A stretch of DNA of 64,000 nucleotides from QYOJ01 sp043806735 (GTDB taxonomy: Bacteria; Bacteroidota; Bacteroidia; Bacteroidales; FEN-979). The notes below the pieces were generated by a model, which was not told the origin of the DNA, ran no database searches, and worked only from the letters and a program-made list of their open reading frames with translations. How positions within the stretch are numbered: the first letter of the stretch is position 1; each line of letters opens with the position of its first letter. The stretch is taken from the NCBI GenBank assembly GCA_043806735.1, contig JAZDGR010000050.1:3205-67204 (forward strand), in the 5' to 3' direction. Below, one piece after another: positions 44,562 to 52,089 of this stretch. The position numbers were made by a program, and so were the translations under genes.

Positions 44562-45762
44562 ATTTCAGCGTCTGAATAAGGTACTCGGGTTGCTTACCCA
44601 TTACCGGGAAGGGGAACTCAGAGAGCATATACCGTTTATCCGCAGACTGGAGATCAGCCAGTATTACCTGGCATTGCTGGAGAAACAGCTTGCTACCGAG
44701 CCTGAAGTAGTTGCGCAACTGGTCAAGCACAAAAAGGAGACCCTGTTCAATAATCTCTATTACCTTAATCATGCCGCCCGGCTACTTTCCCGGTTGAAAG
44801 AAAGAAAAATCGATTGCATCGTGTTGAAAGGCCTTTCTTTTATCAATCATCTTTATGAAGACATAGGTTTACGGCCATTTGGCGACCTGGATCTTCTCAT
44901 TCACCGGGAAGATGTAAGAGGTTTTCTTGAAGTGATGGAACAGGAAGGGTTCAACCTTAAATGTGAAGTGAAAGATTCTGACAATACGGATGATTTCGAC
45001 ATGTACAATGCGGAAACAAAGGTGAAGATTGACATTTTAACAACATTAAACGGAGGGTTCTATTTCAGTCGTTATTACAACCTGGATACCTCGCAGATCT
45101 GGGAGCGGAAAAAACTAGTGAAAATTCAGGACACGGAAACCTACCGGTTAAGTGAAGAAGACGAGCTATTGTATTCCATCGTTCACCTTGCTTTTCATCT
45201 TAATTTTCATGTCGAAATCAAATGGCTTTTTGATCTCCGGTATTTCCTGGAAAAATACAAGAAAACGCTGGATACGGGGTACATCATCGAACAGGTCAGA
45301 AAAGCGGGACTTACACACGTCATCTTTGCCGTCACAGAGATCATGTATTGGATATTTCAAAAGGATTATTCTGCCGTTTTTGGGATTGTTAAGCCCCGTT
45401 TTTATCTTTTTGATAAAACCTGGCTCAGGTTTTATGCCTTCCCTCCCCGGCTGTTCGGGATCTGCCTGGAATTTCCCGGAGTCATAAACAGAATGGCGAT
45501 CACCTTTATGAAATATTCCCTGATTTCCATACCGAAAAAGAAATGGAAATTTATTACCGACCGGGTTTTTCCTGATTTTGACCGGATTACCTTTGCCTAT
45601 ACGCAGCGGTTCAGGATCCCCCTGAAACTCTATTTCCCAATGATACGCATGCTATTCCTGCTGTTATCGCCTGTTTTCCTGACCTGTCTCTTCGTGATCT
45701 TCCTGGGTTCGACAGTCATTGTGAAGATCATTCTGTTAAAGCAGACTTTTTTGTATGAATGA
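44524..45762 (+). CDS. NTP_transf_5-type nucleotidyltransferase
   Basis: 412 residues of the uncharacterised nucleotidyltransferase family common in lasso-peptide and PqqD-containing clusters. The active-site motif LRPFGDLDLLIHRED (Asp121, Asp123) and the preceding IVLKGLSFINHLY are visible, with IDILTTLNG as the third acidic strand. The C-terminus is hydrophobic (FLLLSPVFLTCLFVIFLG), perhaps anchoring it to the membrane. Its substrate is unknown; nucleotidylation of a peptide or of a partner protein is possible. Overlaps the genes on both sides (38 and 8 bp). Confidence 0.82.
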   Translation: MRRTLIRDYKSLEFQRLNKVLGLLTHYREGELREHIPFIRRLEISQYYLALLEKQLATEPEVVAQLVKHKKETLFNNLYYLNHAARLLSRLKERKIDCIVLKGLSFINHLYEDIGLRPFGDLDLLIHREDVRGFLEVMEQEGFNLKCEVKDSDNTDDFDMYNAETKVKIDILTTLNGGFYFSRYYNLDTSQIWERKKLVKIQDTETYRLSEEDELLYSIVHLAFHLNFHVEIKWLFDLRYFLEKYKKTLDTGYIIEQVRKAGLTHVIFAVTEIMYWIFQKDYSAVFGIVKPRFYLFDKTWLRFYAFPPRLFGICLEFPGVINRMAITFMKYSLISIPKKKWKFITDRVFPDFDRITFAYTQRFRIPLKLYFPMIRMLFLLLSPVFLTCLFVIFLGSTVIVKIILLKQTFLYE

Positions 45763-46264
45763 CCTTTACGAAGTCAAGCTGGAACTGGTCGCGAACCAAT
45801 TACTTTCAGGTCAAACCGTGAAAGTCAGGGCCAGCGGCCACAGCATGACCCCTTTTATCCATGATGGGGATCTACTTACCCTGCACAGGGTAAGGACGGC
45901 TAACTTACAGCCGGGTGAAATTGTCGCATTCATCCGGAACGGGCTCCTTTTTATTCACCGGATCATTGAAGTCAGCATGACGGATGAAATGGTTTTGACA
46001 AAAGGAGACAACCTGTTGATCTCTGATAAATTATTAAAACCGGAAGAGGTCCTGGGCAGCGTGATCGACATCAATGATATATCTGTGACAACCAGGAGGA
46101 TCATGCATCACCTCTTTTTTCAATTATACCGGTTTTGTTTGCTGGCCGGGAATGTTAAAAACGCTTATGAGAACCATAGGATTGTTCAACTATCCATGGA
46201 TTCTCAAAGGTTCAGGATGTGTTCGGTCATCCTCCGGGTTTACAGGTTTTTCGTTTTTCTGTAA
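45755..46264 (+). CDS. S24/S26 signal-peptidase-like protein, probably active
   Basis: 169 residues. Motif ASGHSMTPFIHDGD places the nucleophile at Ser30 followed by Met; His68 in LLFIHRIIEV and LTKGDNLL provide the usual partners of Ser-His type signalases. It lacks an obvious membrane anchor at the N-terminus but the C-terminus is hydrophobic (SVILRVYRFFVFL). In this cluster it is the best candidate for cutting the leader from the precursor peptide (inference). Overlaps the nucleotidyltransferase gene by 8 bp. Confidence 0.76.
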   Translation: MNDLYEVKLELVANQLLSGQTVKVRASGHSMTPFIHDGDLLTLHRVRTANLQPGEIVAFIRNGLLFIHRIIEVSMTDEMVLTKGDNLLISDKLLKPEEVLGSVIDINDISVTTRRIMHHLFFQLYRFCLLAGNVKNAYENHRIVQLSMDSQRFRMCSVILRVYRFFVFL

Positions 46265-46288
46265 TTTGTTTTTCTTATTTTTGACGGC

Positions 46289-47176
46289 ATGAACACTATT
46301 GACCAACCTCTGTTAGAGAACTATTTTCACGGAGTAAGTGATCTTGGACACGATCGCTTTAATCTCAGGATCGGCGGAATCGGCCTTTCGGTGAATGCGG
46401 TAAAAGATCCCCTGTTTGAAGCAGCGGTATCCAAGTACGAAGAGTTCCTCACACCGGAAAAATTCCCGGAAGCCGTTCATTTTTATTATGTACAAACGCT
46501 TCCTCAGCCGGAAGCCATCACGAAGACGTTCGACACTTACAAAGAACTCTTTACAACATCTTTGAACCGCCATTTGTACATCTATCGCTGGGACTTCATA
46601 GGAATCATTGAACTTGCCGCCCGGACCGGGAAATTCATCTTATTCAACCCCGCCTTTATGACCTATGAATCCATCATACGGATTTTTTATTCCCTGCTGA
46701 CCGTAGAGAACCACGGATTTTTGCTTCATGCCTCCTCCCTGATTCATAAAGAGAAAGGTTATTCTTTTTTTGGCCTATCCGGCAGCGGAAAATCCACGGT
46801 GGTGAAGCTTTCGGAGTCGGATGAATGCCTGACCGACGAACTCACGATGATCAAAAAGGATCAAGGCAGATATATTACTGCAGGGACTCCTTTTCATGGA
46901 GAGATTCCTCTTTACATAAACAAGACGGCAGCGCTGGCCAATATGTTTTTGTTAAAGAAATCCGAAACAACCCACTTCCGTAAAATGAGCCGGTCAGAGA
47001 TTTATCCGATCCTGCTGAGAAACGTCTTGTTTTTCAGCGATGACTGGGAACTAAGGCAAAAGATATTCACCACCATTATCGACCTGGCTGACCGGGTAGC
47101 TATTTACGAAATGAATTTTGAAAAAAACGAAAAATTCTGGAGGATCATTGATCATGGATTTAAAGACGAAGATTAA
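46289..47176 (+). CDS. HPr kinase-like (PqqD-cluster serine kinase) protein
   Basis: 295 residues. N-terminal part without recognised domain; from about 140 an HPrK-like P-loop domain: FLLHASSLI, Walker A FGLSGSGKST (161-170), and LTDELTMIKK as the acidic motif. Relatives in some lasso clusters phosphorylate a C-terminal serine of the precursor; the precursor here also ends in Ser, so a similar role is worth testing. It has no HPr substrate context. Start ATG at 46289; the pqqD-like gene overlaps its end by 23 bp. Confidence 0.8.
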   Translation: MNTIDQPLLENYFHGVSDLGHDRFNLRIGGIGLSVNAVKDPLFEAAVSKYEEFLTPEKFPEAVHFYYVQTLPQPEAITKTFDTYKELFTTSLNRHLYIYRWDFIGIIELAARTGKFILFNPAFMTYESIIRIFYSLLTVENHGFLLHASSLIHKEKGYSFFGLSGSGKSTVVKLSESDECLTDELTMIKKDQGRYITAGTPFHGEIPLYINKTAALANMFLLKKSETTHFRKMSRSEIYPILLRNVLFFSDDWELRQKIFTTIIDLADRVAIYEMNFEKNEKFWRIIDHGFKDED

Positions 47177-47432
47177 GCGCAACGCGAACAGTTCGTTTCA
47201 AATTGCCGATGGCAAAGCGGTCGTCATGCTGGCGGTGAATTCAAACATTTTCACCCTGAATGAAATCGGGACCTTACTATGGGAACTGCTGGACACACCA
47301 AAAACCATTGAAGAGCTGGTGTCGGGCGCTCAGAAAAAATTCCCGGAAGATAATCAGGGAACCATCCGGCAGGAAATCCTCGAATTTATCAAAGAATGTT
47401 TAACGGAACAATTACTGGTTCAAGGGGATTGA
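47154..47432 (+). CDS. PqqD-family RiPP recognition protein
   Basis: 92 residues from the ATG at 47154 (the frame is open earlier within the kinase gene). Fold of PqqD: VVMLAVNSNIFTLNEIGTLL, WELLDTPKTIEELVSGAQKK, IKECLTEQLLVQ. PqqD proteins bind the leader of a precursor and present it to the radical SAM enzyme; here the radical SAM gene starts 1 bp after the stop. Confidence 0.9.
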   Translation: MDLKTKIKRNANSSFQIADGKAVVMLAVNSNIFTLNEIGTLLWELLDTPKTIEELVSGAQKKFPEDNQGTIRQEILEFIKECLTEQLLVQGD

Positions 47433-47433
47433 C

Positions 47434-48495
47434 GTGCCAAATTTCGAGAACACCGAATCCTACCGGTTCCTGAAAAAACATGCCGTTAAACACCTTATTC
47501 CCCTGACGGCCTTGCTTGAGCTCACCTATCAATGCAACCTGGATTGCAGCTGTTGCTATAATGTCAGAAACGAACGACCGCTGCTGACCTTGCAGGAATA
47601 TGACCTGTTGTTTTCCGACCTGAGGAAGGAAGGAACCTTTATTTTTACATTAAGTGGCGGCGAACCCTTTATGCGGAAGGATTTTTTCGACATCCTGGAT
47701 CTGGTCAGGAAACATGGTTTTGGTTTCCGGATTTTCACCAACGGCACCTTACTGAATGAAGAAAAGATGATCCGGTTAAAGAATTATCCATTACTCGGAA
47801 TGGAAATGAGCCTTTGGGGATCCAATCCTGAAATCAATGACAAACTGATGGGCAAACCCGGCACCTTTCACCGGATCATCGAAACAGCGAAGGGATTAAA
47901 AAAACACGGGATTCCGTTCACCATCAAGACGACCGTTTGTGCCGGGAATTATTCCGATTTCGGCAACATTAAACTGCTGGTTGAAAGTCTGGGAGCCGAG
48001 TTCCGCTATTCTCCCTGGCTGACGATGAGGCTGGACGGCGATCGTTCCAATATGAATTTCCGGCTGAATGAACCCCAGGCAAGAGCGTTCTATACCATTC
48101 ATGATAAGGCCTATGCCGACCAGGATCCTGTGGCTCAGCGAAAAAAGAATCTGAGCAAATCCACTACTAAAAACTTCAAGGGATATATGTGCCTTGCCGG
48201 GATATCTACTTTTGCACTCAATCCGTTCGGCGATGTATTTCCTTGTATCGATATCCCTGTCAGGGCAGGAAATGTCAGGGAAACCAACTTCCGGGAGATA
48301 TGGAAGGAAGCCGCTGTCATGAAAAAATTAAGGAGACTCCGGGTGACCGATGCCAGGGATTGTATGGAATGTAGTCTCAAGCCCTCTTGTGCAAGATGTC
48401 CGGGTATTGCGTTGGTGGAAACGGGCAAACTGACAAACCCGTTCTCTTACGCCTGCCTTTTAGCAAAAATCGAACAGGACATTCAAAATTGTTAA
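47434..48495 (+). CDS. Radical SAM/SPASM peptide-modifying enzyme
   Basis: 353 residues, GTG start. Radical SAM cluster CNLDCSCCY (Cys34, 38, 41) and FTLSGGEPF; C-terminal SPASM domain with all seven cysteines: MC-x12-G-x4-C (YMCLAG to FPC), DCMECSLKPSCARC, and YAC near the end. Such enzymes carry two auxiliary [4Fe-4S] clusters and install thioether or C-C/C-N crosslinks in RiPP precursors. The precursor has two Cys and several aromatic residues as possible sites. Translationally coupled to the PqqD gene. Confidence 0.92.
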   Translation: MPNFENTESYRFLKKHAVKHLIPLTALLELTYQCNLDCSCCYNVRNERPLLTLQEYDLLFSDLRKEGTFIFTLSGGEPFMRKDFFDILDLVRKHGFGFRIFTNGTLLNEEKMIRLKNYPLLGMEMSLWGSNPEINDKLMGKPGTFHRIIETAKGLKKHGIPFTIKTTVCAGNYSDFGNIKLLVESLGAEFRYSPWLTMRLDGDRSNMNFRLNEPQARAFYTIHDKAYADQDPVAQRKKNLSKSTTKNFKGYMCLAGISTFALNPFGDVFPCIDIPVRAGNVRETNFREIWKEAAVMKKLRRLRVTDARDCMECSLKPSCARCPGIALVETGKLTNPFSYACLLAKIEQDIQNC

Positions 48496-48502
48496 AAAAA
48501 AA

Positions 48503-48534
48503 TTTGCATTTTGATTTGCAGTTATTTACTTTTA
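48503..48534 (+). promoter_or_regulatory. Promoter of the precursor peptide gene
   Basis: TTTG (48503-48506), 20 bp, TACTTTTA (48527-48534). The spacer equals that of the ideal promoter at 28348. Separate transcription would allow the small peptide to be made in excess over its enzymes, as in other RiPP clusters. Confidence 0.6.
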
Positions 48535-48583
48535 CCAAAATTTTTTTGTTTTCAACTATTGTTTCACTAACAAAAGGATTCCT

Positions 48584-48745
48584 ATGGAGAACAAAACCGA
48601 AACTCTTTTGAAATGGCAAAAGCCCATGATTGAAGTGAAGGAAATTTTTGAAAAAACTGCCTTAAATTGTGATGGCAGCCCCTTTAACAATCAACAAACT
48701 AACCCGAAGCAAAGCGCCGGTTCTTGTGGCTATTGGTACAGTTAA
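48584..48745 (+). CDS. Putative RiPP precursor peptide (53 aa)
   Basis: A short gene directly after the radical SAM gene, with a purine-rich AAAAGGA seven bases before the ATG. Residues 1-28 look like a leader: charged, with WQKPMIEV (11-18) and IFEKTALN (21-28), the KP-hydrophobic style seen in many Bacteroidetes SPASM precursors. Residues 29-53 look like the core: it begins with Cys29 (CDGSPF), is rich in Asn, Gln, Ser and Gly, and ends GSCGYWYS, giving Cys48, Tyr50, Trp51, Tyr52 and a C-terminal Ser53. It has its own promoter and is followed by a hairpin. No other small ORF in the cluster fits as well. The assignment rests on position, composition and surrounding enzymes. Confidence 0.72.
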   Translation: MENKTETLLKWQKPMIEVKEIFEKTALNCDGSPFNNQQTNPKQSAGSCGYWYS

Positions 48746-48755
48746 TGTTACCTAC

Positions 48756-48790
48756 CTATTTCAATCCAGCCAAACCAGCCATTGAAATAG
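48756..48790 (+). terminator. Hairpin after the precursor gene
   Basis: Perfect 10-bp stem CTATTTCAAT (48756-48765) and ATTGAAATAG (48781-48790) with a 15-nt loop, 10 bp after the precursor stop. There is no T-run, so it is more likely an attenuator or mRNA stabiliser than a full terminator. Confidence 0.6.
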
Positions 48791-48884
48791 ATTAAGAACA
48801 TTTTCTTCAGGTATTGCTTTGAATAACCCATGGATTGTATCTTATCTTACAAGATGCAATTTTTGGGTTTTTTATGTAACTAGG

Positions 48885-49820
48885 GTGACGACAAAATACG
48901 TATACATCTCTTCTCTTCCGCGCAGCGGATCTACGTTGCTTTCCATGCTACTGGGTTCGCATGAAAAGATATTCTCCCCGGGAGAATTTGTATTGTTCGG
49001 TCAGGCGCTTCAGTCTAATTCAACCTGTACCTGCGGGAAACCCATCCGGGAATGCGACTTCTGGGGGTTTATCATTGAAAAGCTGACTCAGCAAGGTTTT
49101 ACAGGCAAACAGGAAAACGGGGGTAACTTTGTTACGCTGGTTTATCCTTTTGAATTCATGAAATCACGGCTTCAGAAAAGCCTGATAAAACTTTATTACT
49201 ATGCCTTGCTTCATCATAGCCGGTTCTTAATCGATATTGCGACAGCAAATAGAAAAGGGTATCCCTATCATATGAAAAAGGCAGTAACTAATTCAACTAT
49301 CCTGCTCGAGAACCTGTACCAATATTTTCCTGACCCGGATACCATCATACTGGATGCCAGTAAAACGGTCACTACATTGAATCACCTGTACATCAAACAA
49401 CCCTTTCCGGTGAAAGTGATCGCTTTGATCAGGGACGGGCGGGGCTCCGTAAATTCCTGGCTCAAGTCTGACCAGACATCGTTCATTGATACTGTCAAAT
49501 CCTGGCAGTTCCATATGGAGACCCAGCAAAAGTCGCTTAAGGGCATCAAGGCCGGGGATAAAATCTTTGTCAGGTACGAAGACCTTTGCAGGAATCCTGA
49601 AGGTGAATTAAAACGGCTGTGTGATTTTTTAGAGATACCCTACCAGGGGAAAATGTTAGCAATGGAGGGTCCGTTTCACATGCTGGGGGGCAATCCCGGG
49701 ACGTATGCAAGCACCAAAACGATCCGTCTTGATAACGGGTGGGCGTGTAGTTTTGATAAGGAACAGCTGACTTTGTTCGACGAACTGGCCGGATCCCTGA
49801 ACAAGGAGCTGGGGTATTGA
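48885..49820 (+). CDS. PAPS-dependent sulfotransferase
   Basis: 311 residues if begun at the GTG at 48885, which puts the 5'-phosphosulfate loop SSLPRSGSTLLSMLLG near the N-terminus as usual (an in-frame TTG at 48819 would add 22 residues). The 3'-phosphate motif is ALIRDGRGSVNSW, and FVRYEDLCRNPEGELKRLCDFL is the common C-terminal helix of the sulfotransferase_3 type. It transfers a sulfo group from PAPS to a hydroxyl. Following the precursor gene, it may sulfate Tyr50, Tyr52 or a Ser of the core, but carbohydrate or lipid substrates cannot be excluded. Last gene of the cluster; a G/C hairpin follows. Confidence 0.85.
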   Translation: MTTKYVYISSLPRSGSTLLSMLLGSHEKIFSPGEFVLFGQALQSNSTCTCGKPIRECDFWGFIIEKLTQQGFTGKQENGGNFVTLVYPFEFMKSRLQKSLIKLYYYALLHHSRFLIDIATANRKGYPYHMKKAVTNSTILLENLYQYFPDPDTIILDASKTVTTLNHLYIKQPFPVKVIALIRDGRGSVNSWLKSDQTSFIDTVKSWQFHMETQQKSLKGIKAGDKIFVRYEDLCRNPEGELKRLCDFLEIPYQGKMLAMEGPFHMLGGNPGTYASTKTIRLDNGWACSFDKEQLTLFDELAGSLNKELGY

Positions 49821-49843
49821 GGGGATCTACCCCATCCCCCCAG

Positions 49844-49869
49844 CCCCCTTCCCCAGGAAGGGAAGGGGG
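49844..49869. repeat. G/C hairpin (REP-like) after the sulfotransferase gene
   Basis: CCCCCTTCCC (49844-49853) pairs with GGGAAGGGGG (49860-49869) around a 6-nt loop. Related to the element at 20674. It may close the RiPP transcript. Confidence 0.7.
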
Positions 49870-49877
49870 AGTGCAAA

Positions 49878-49926
49878 GTACGAAGTCAGATGTACGAAGT
49901 ACGAGGAAAGTTAGAAGGCAGGAATA
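49878..49926. repeat. Heptanucleotide array
   Basis: Loosely conserved 7-bp units after gtacgaa (gtacgaa, gtcagat, gtacgaa, gtacgag, gaaagtt and further) between the hairpin and the AbiE promoter. Confidence 0.6.
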
Positions 49927-49942
49927 AGAATCCTAAAAATTT

Positions 49943-49970
49943 GTCAGGTAACTACCGGTATTTACCTGAC
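49943..49970. promoter_or_regulatory. 28-bp palindrome: AbiEi operator and/or terminator
   Basis: Arms GTCAGGTAA (49943-49951) and TTACCTGAC (49962-49970) flank the inner palindrome TACCGGTA; only the two bases at 49952/49961 do not pair. It lies 6 bp upstream of the -7 box of the AbiE genes, where AbiEi antitoxins of other systems bind inverted repeats to repress their own promoter. It is followed by seven T's, so the RNA form would also be a rho-independent terminator for the upstream genes. Confidence 0.7.
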
Positions 49971-49976
49971 TTTTTT

Positions 49977-49984
49977 TATCTTTG
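49977..49984 (+). promoter_or_regulatory. -7 box of the AbiE operon
   Basis: TATCTTTG, 18 bp before the ATG at 50003. The palindrome covers the expected -33 region. Confidence 0.6.
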
Positions 49985-50002
49985 CAGCAAATATCAATTT
50001 CA

Positions 50003-50728
50003 ATGAAAACAACAGATATTATTGGTGATAAAATAAACAGGCTTCCGGTTGGCTATGTTTTCACCTATGAGTATTTTAATCTGCCGGTGGACAAGATTGA
50101 TGCCCTTACCAAGGCCCTTAGCCGTTTGGTACAGGAGGGTAGGATTCGTAAACTCTCTCCAGGCAGGTTCTATAAACCCCGACTTACTGAATTTGGAGAA
50201 CTGCAACCTGAAGTTTACCAGGTGGTGAAGGACCTGCTGGAACAAAATGGTAAAATTTCCGGATACCTTACCGGATATTCTGTTTACAACCAACTCGGCC
50301 TTACGACTCAGGTTTCCGGTATCATTCAGATTGGCACCAACGAAATGAAAAAAAGCATCACACGGGGCATGTATAAAATCCGCTTTATGAAGCAGCCAAA
50401 TAAAATAACCAGAGAAAACATACCCCTGCTGCGCATTCTCGATGCAATCCGTAACATCAAAGAAATCCCTGATACTACTATAGAGCAATCCTGTAAAACC
50501 CTTTTAACACTCATCAAAAAAATCAATAAATCAGACAGGGAAACATTCCTGCGTCTTGCAAAAAAATACAACCCTGCTGCACGTGCCATGACCGGTGCAA
50601 TTTTTGAAATTTGTTTTAGCCCAAAGGCAGCCGAGCCACTGTATAAATCATTGAATCCATCGTCATCATACAAATTTGGAATATCAGCAAATATATTACC
50701 TAACAAACAACAATGGAATATCCTATGA
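50003..50728 (+). CDS. abiEi: AbiEi-like antitoxin (DUF6088 type)
   Basis: 241 residues from the ATG at 50003. N-terminal winged helix (GYVFTYEYFNLPVDKIDALT, LVQEGRIRKLSPGRFYKP) and a C-terminal domain (YLTGYSVYNQLGLTTQ; IIQIGTNEMKK) characteristic of AbiEi-like type IV antitoxins. It probably represses its own promoter through the palindrome at 49943-49970 and counteracts AbiEii. Base composition is more A/T-rich than that of the housekeeping genes. ATGA overlap with the toxin gene. Confidence 0.88.
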   Translation: MKTTDIIGDKINRLPVGYVFTYEYFNLPVDKIDALTKALSRLVQEGRIRKLSPGRFYKPRLTEFGELQPEVYQVVKDLLEQNGKISGYLTGYSVYNQLGLTTQVSGIIQIGTNEMKKSITRGMYKIRFMKQPNKITRENIPLLRILDAIRNIKEIPDTTIEQSCKTLLTLIKKINKSDRETFLRLAKKYNPAARAMTGAIFEICFSPKAAEPLYKSLNPSSSYKFGISANILPNKQQWNIL

Positions 50729-51687
50729 ACCTGCACAACGAAAAAAGTTCATTCACAGCCGCTATACAGGCTGCATCCGACAGATTAGGAATACTTCCGG
50801 TATTTATTGAAAAAGACTACTGGATTACATTGGTATTAAAAAGACTTTCAGAAAGCAAATTCAATGATAGTGTCGTTTTCAAAGGTGGTACATCTCTCTC
50901 TAAGGGACACAAACTCATCAATCGCTTTTCTGATGACATTGATATTGCTGTAATCAATGTTCCTGATATGTCGTGCAATAAAGTGAAAAATCTTATTCGT
51001 GATGTGGAAAAATATATTTCTGCAGACCTGGCAGAAATTACAGATTCTCCGTATGCGAGCAAGGGCTCACGTTTCAGAAAATCCATTTTCACTTATCCTA
51101 AAACAGGAGATTCTCGCTTTTATCAAGAGGTTTCAGACAAATTGAGTATTGAAATAAATTCCTTTGCCAATCCTTATCCTTACGAAAAGCGCGAAATCAA
51201 CAGCCTTATCAGTACGTCTCTCGCATTAAACAATCAAACTGACCTGATAAAGAAATATGAATTAATGCCATTCGCAATAAATGTCCTTCATACGAATCAG
51301 ACTCTGCTCGAAAAACTGGTTTCTTTATTCAGATCTTCTTTTGAGAAAGACCCGGTCGCTGGCATTTCTGGTAAAATCCGACATTTCTATGATTTGTTTT
51401 ATCTTTTATCTGATAAGGATTGTAAAGCACTCATAGATTCTGAAGATTTCTCTGCTCAATTCAATGATGTCTGGTCCCGTGATCAGGTTACTTTTGATGA
51501 ACCGGAAGGATGGCAGGATAAATCAGTTTCTGAATCACCTTTGTTTCTCATATTTCCTGAATTATGGGATGCACTAAGAAGTACTTACAACAAGGAATTA
51601 TTTGCTTTGGCCTTCGCTGAAATCCCTGAAGAAAGAAAGGTTGCAGATGCTTTTATGTACATTATTAACAAGATTTCCAAGGCTTGA
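50725..51687 (+). CDS. abiEii: AbiEii/AbiGii-type nucleotidyltransferase toxin
   Basis: 320 residues from the ATG at 50725, which overlaps the antitoxin stop by 4 bp (an ATG at 50713 is also in frame). The active-site motif FKGGTSLSKGHKLINRFSDD followed by IDIAVI is that of AbiEii-type nucleotidyltransferases, some of which modify tRNA acceptor ends. The C-terminal half includes FLIFPELWDAL and the typical DLFYLLSDKD. With AbiEi it forms a phage-defence or maintenance module of a mobile segment. A/T-rich codon use compared with its neighbours. Confidence 0.9.
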   Translation: MNLHNEKSSFTAAIQAASDRLGILPVFIEKDYWITLVLKRLSESKFNDSVVFKGGTSLSKGHKLINRFSDDIDIAVINVPDMSCNKVKNLIRDVEKYISADLAEITDSPYASKGSRFRKSIFTYPKTGDSRFYQEVSDKLSIEINSFANPYPYEKREINSLISTSLALNNQTDLIKKYELMPFAINVLHTNQTLLEKLVSLFRSSFEKDPVAGISGKIRHFYDLFYLLSDKDCKALIDSEDFSAQFNDVWSRDQVTFDEPEGWQDKSVSESPLFLIFPELWDALRSTYNKELFALAFAEIPEERKVADAFMYIINKISKA

Positions 51688-51798
51688 TACACATAAGAGA
51701 ATAGATTCGTACATAATCCCTCGTGCTTCTTGATTGGTAATTAAGGTTACATTTGCACACAAAAAAACAAATCAAACTACAATATGTATATCTCCATC

Positions 51799-52080
51799 AT
51801 GAGCCACTTCATTGATGATAACGGAAACATTGCAAAAGAAATGCATAAAGAAGGCAGAGAACTCGCAAGTTTCTTTGCACTTCTTGTCGATACGGCCACG
51901 AAGAACTATCCTTCACCTGTAAAATCCTCCGGGATAAGATGCAGGAAGAAAAAGTGTACAGGCACCATTGTTATTGGGATGGATACTGAAAATGAAGTAA
52001 TTGAGTGGCATTGCACAACATGCAACGAAGGTGGAAAAATAAGTGGCTGGCAAGGTAGCAAGTGGGATAATCGGAAATAG
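51799..52080 (+). CDS. Small zinc-ribbon-like protein of unknown function
   Basis: 93 residues from the ATG at 51799, or 98 from 51784. Contains two cysteine pairs, CRKKKC and HCTTCN, fitting a zinc ribbon. No named family recognised. A -7 box TACATTTG lies at 51748-51755. It sits between the AbiE toxin and the integrase remnant, so it is probably part of the acquired segment. Confidence 0.65.
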   Translation: MSHFIDDNGNIAKEMHKEGRELASFFALLVDTATKNYPSPVKSSGIRCRKKKCTGTIVIGMDTENEVIEWHCTTCNEGGKISGWQGSKWDNRK

Positions 52081-52089
52081 TTTCTAGTC

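Noticed and set aside
48387..48611. Overlapping 74-codon frame at the end of the radical SAM gene as a peptide gene
   Set aside because: It lies mostly inside the radical SAM coding sequence in another frame and overlaps the better supported precursor at 48584-48745; it is a shadow.
42334..49820. Lasso-peptide cluster
   Set aside because: Although kinase, PqqD, nucleotidyltransferase and S26-like genes also occur in lasso clusters, there is no asparagine-synthetase-like cyclase or transglutaminase-like B2 protease here, and a SPASM enzyme is present instead.
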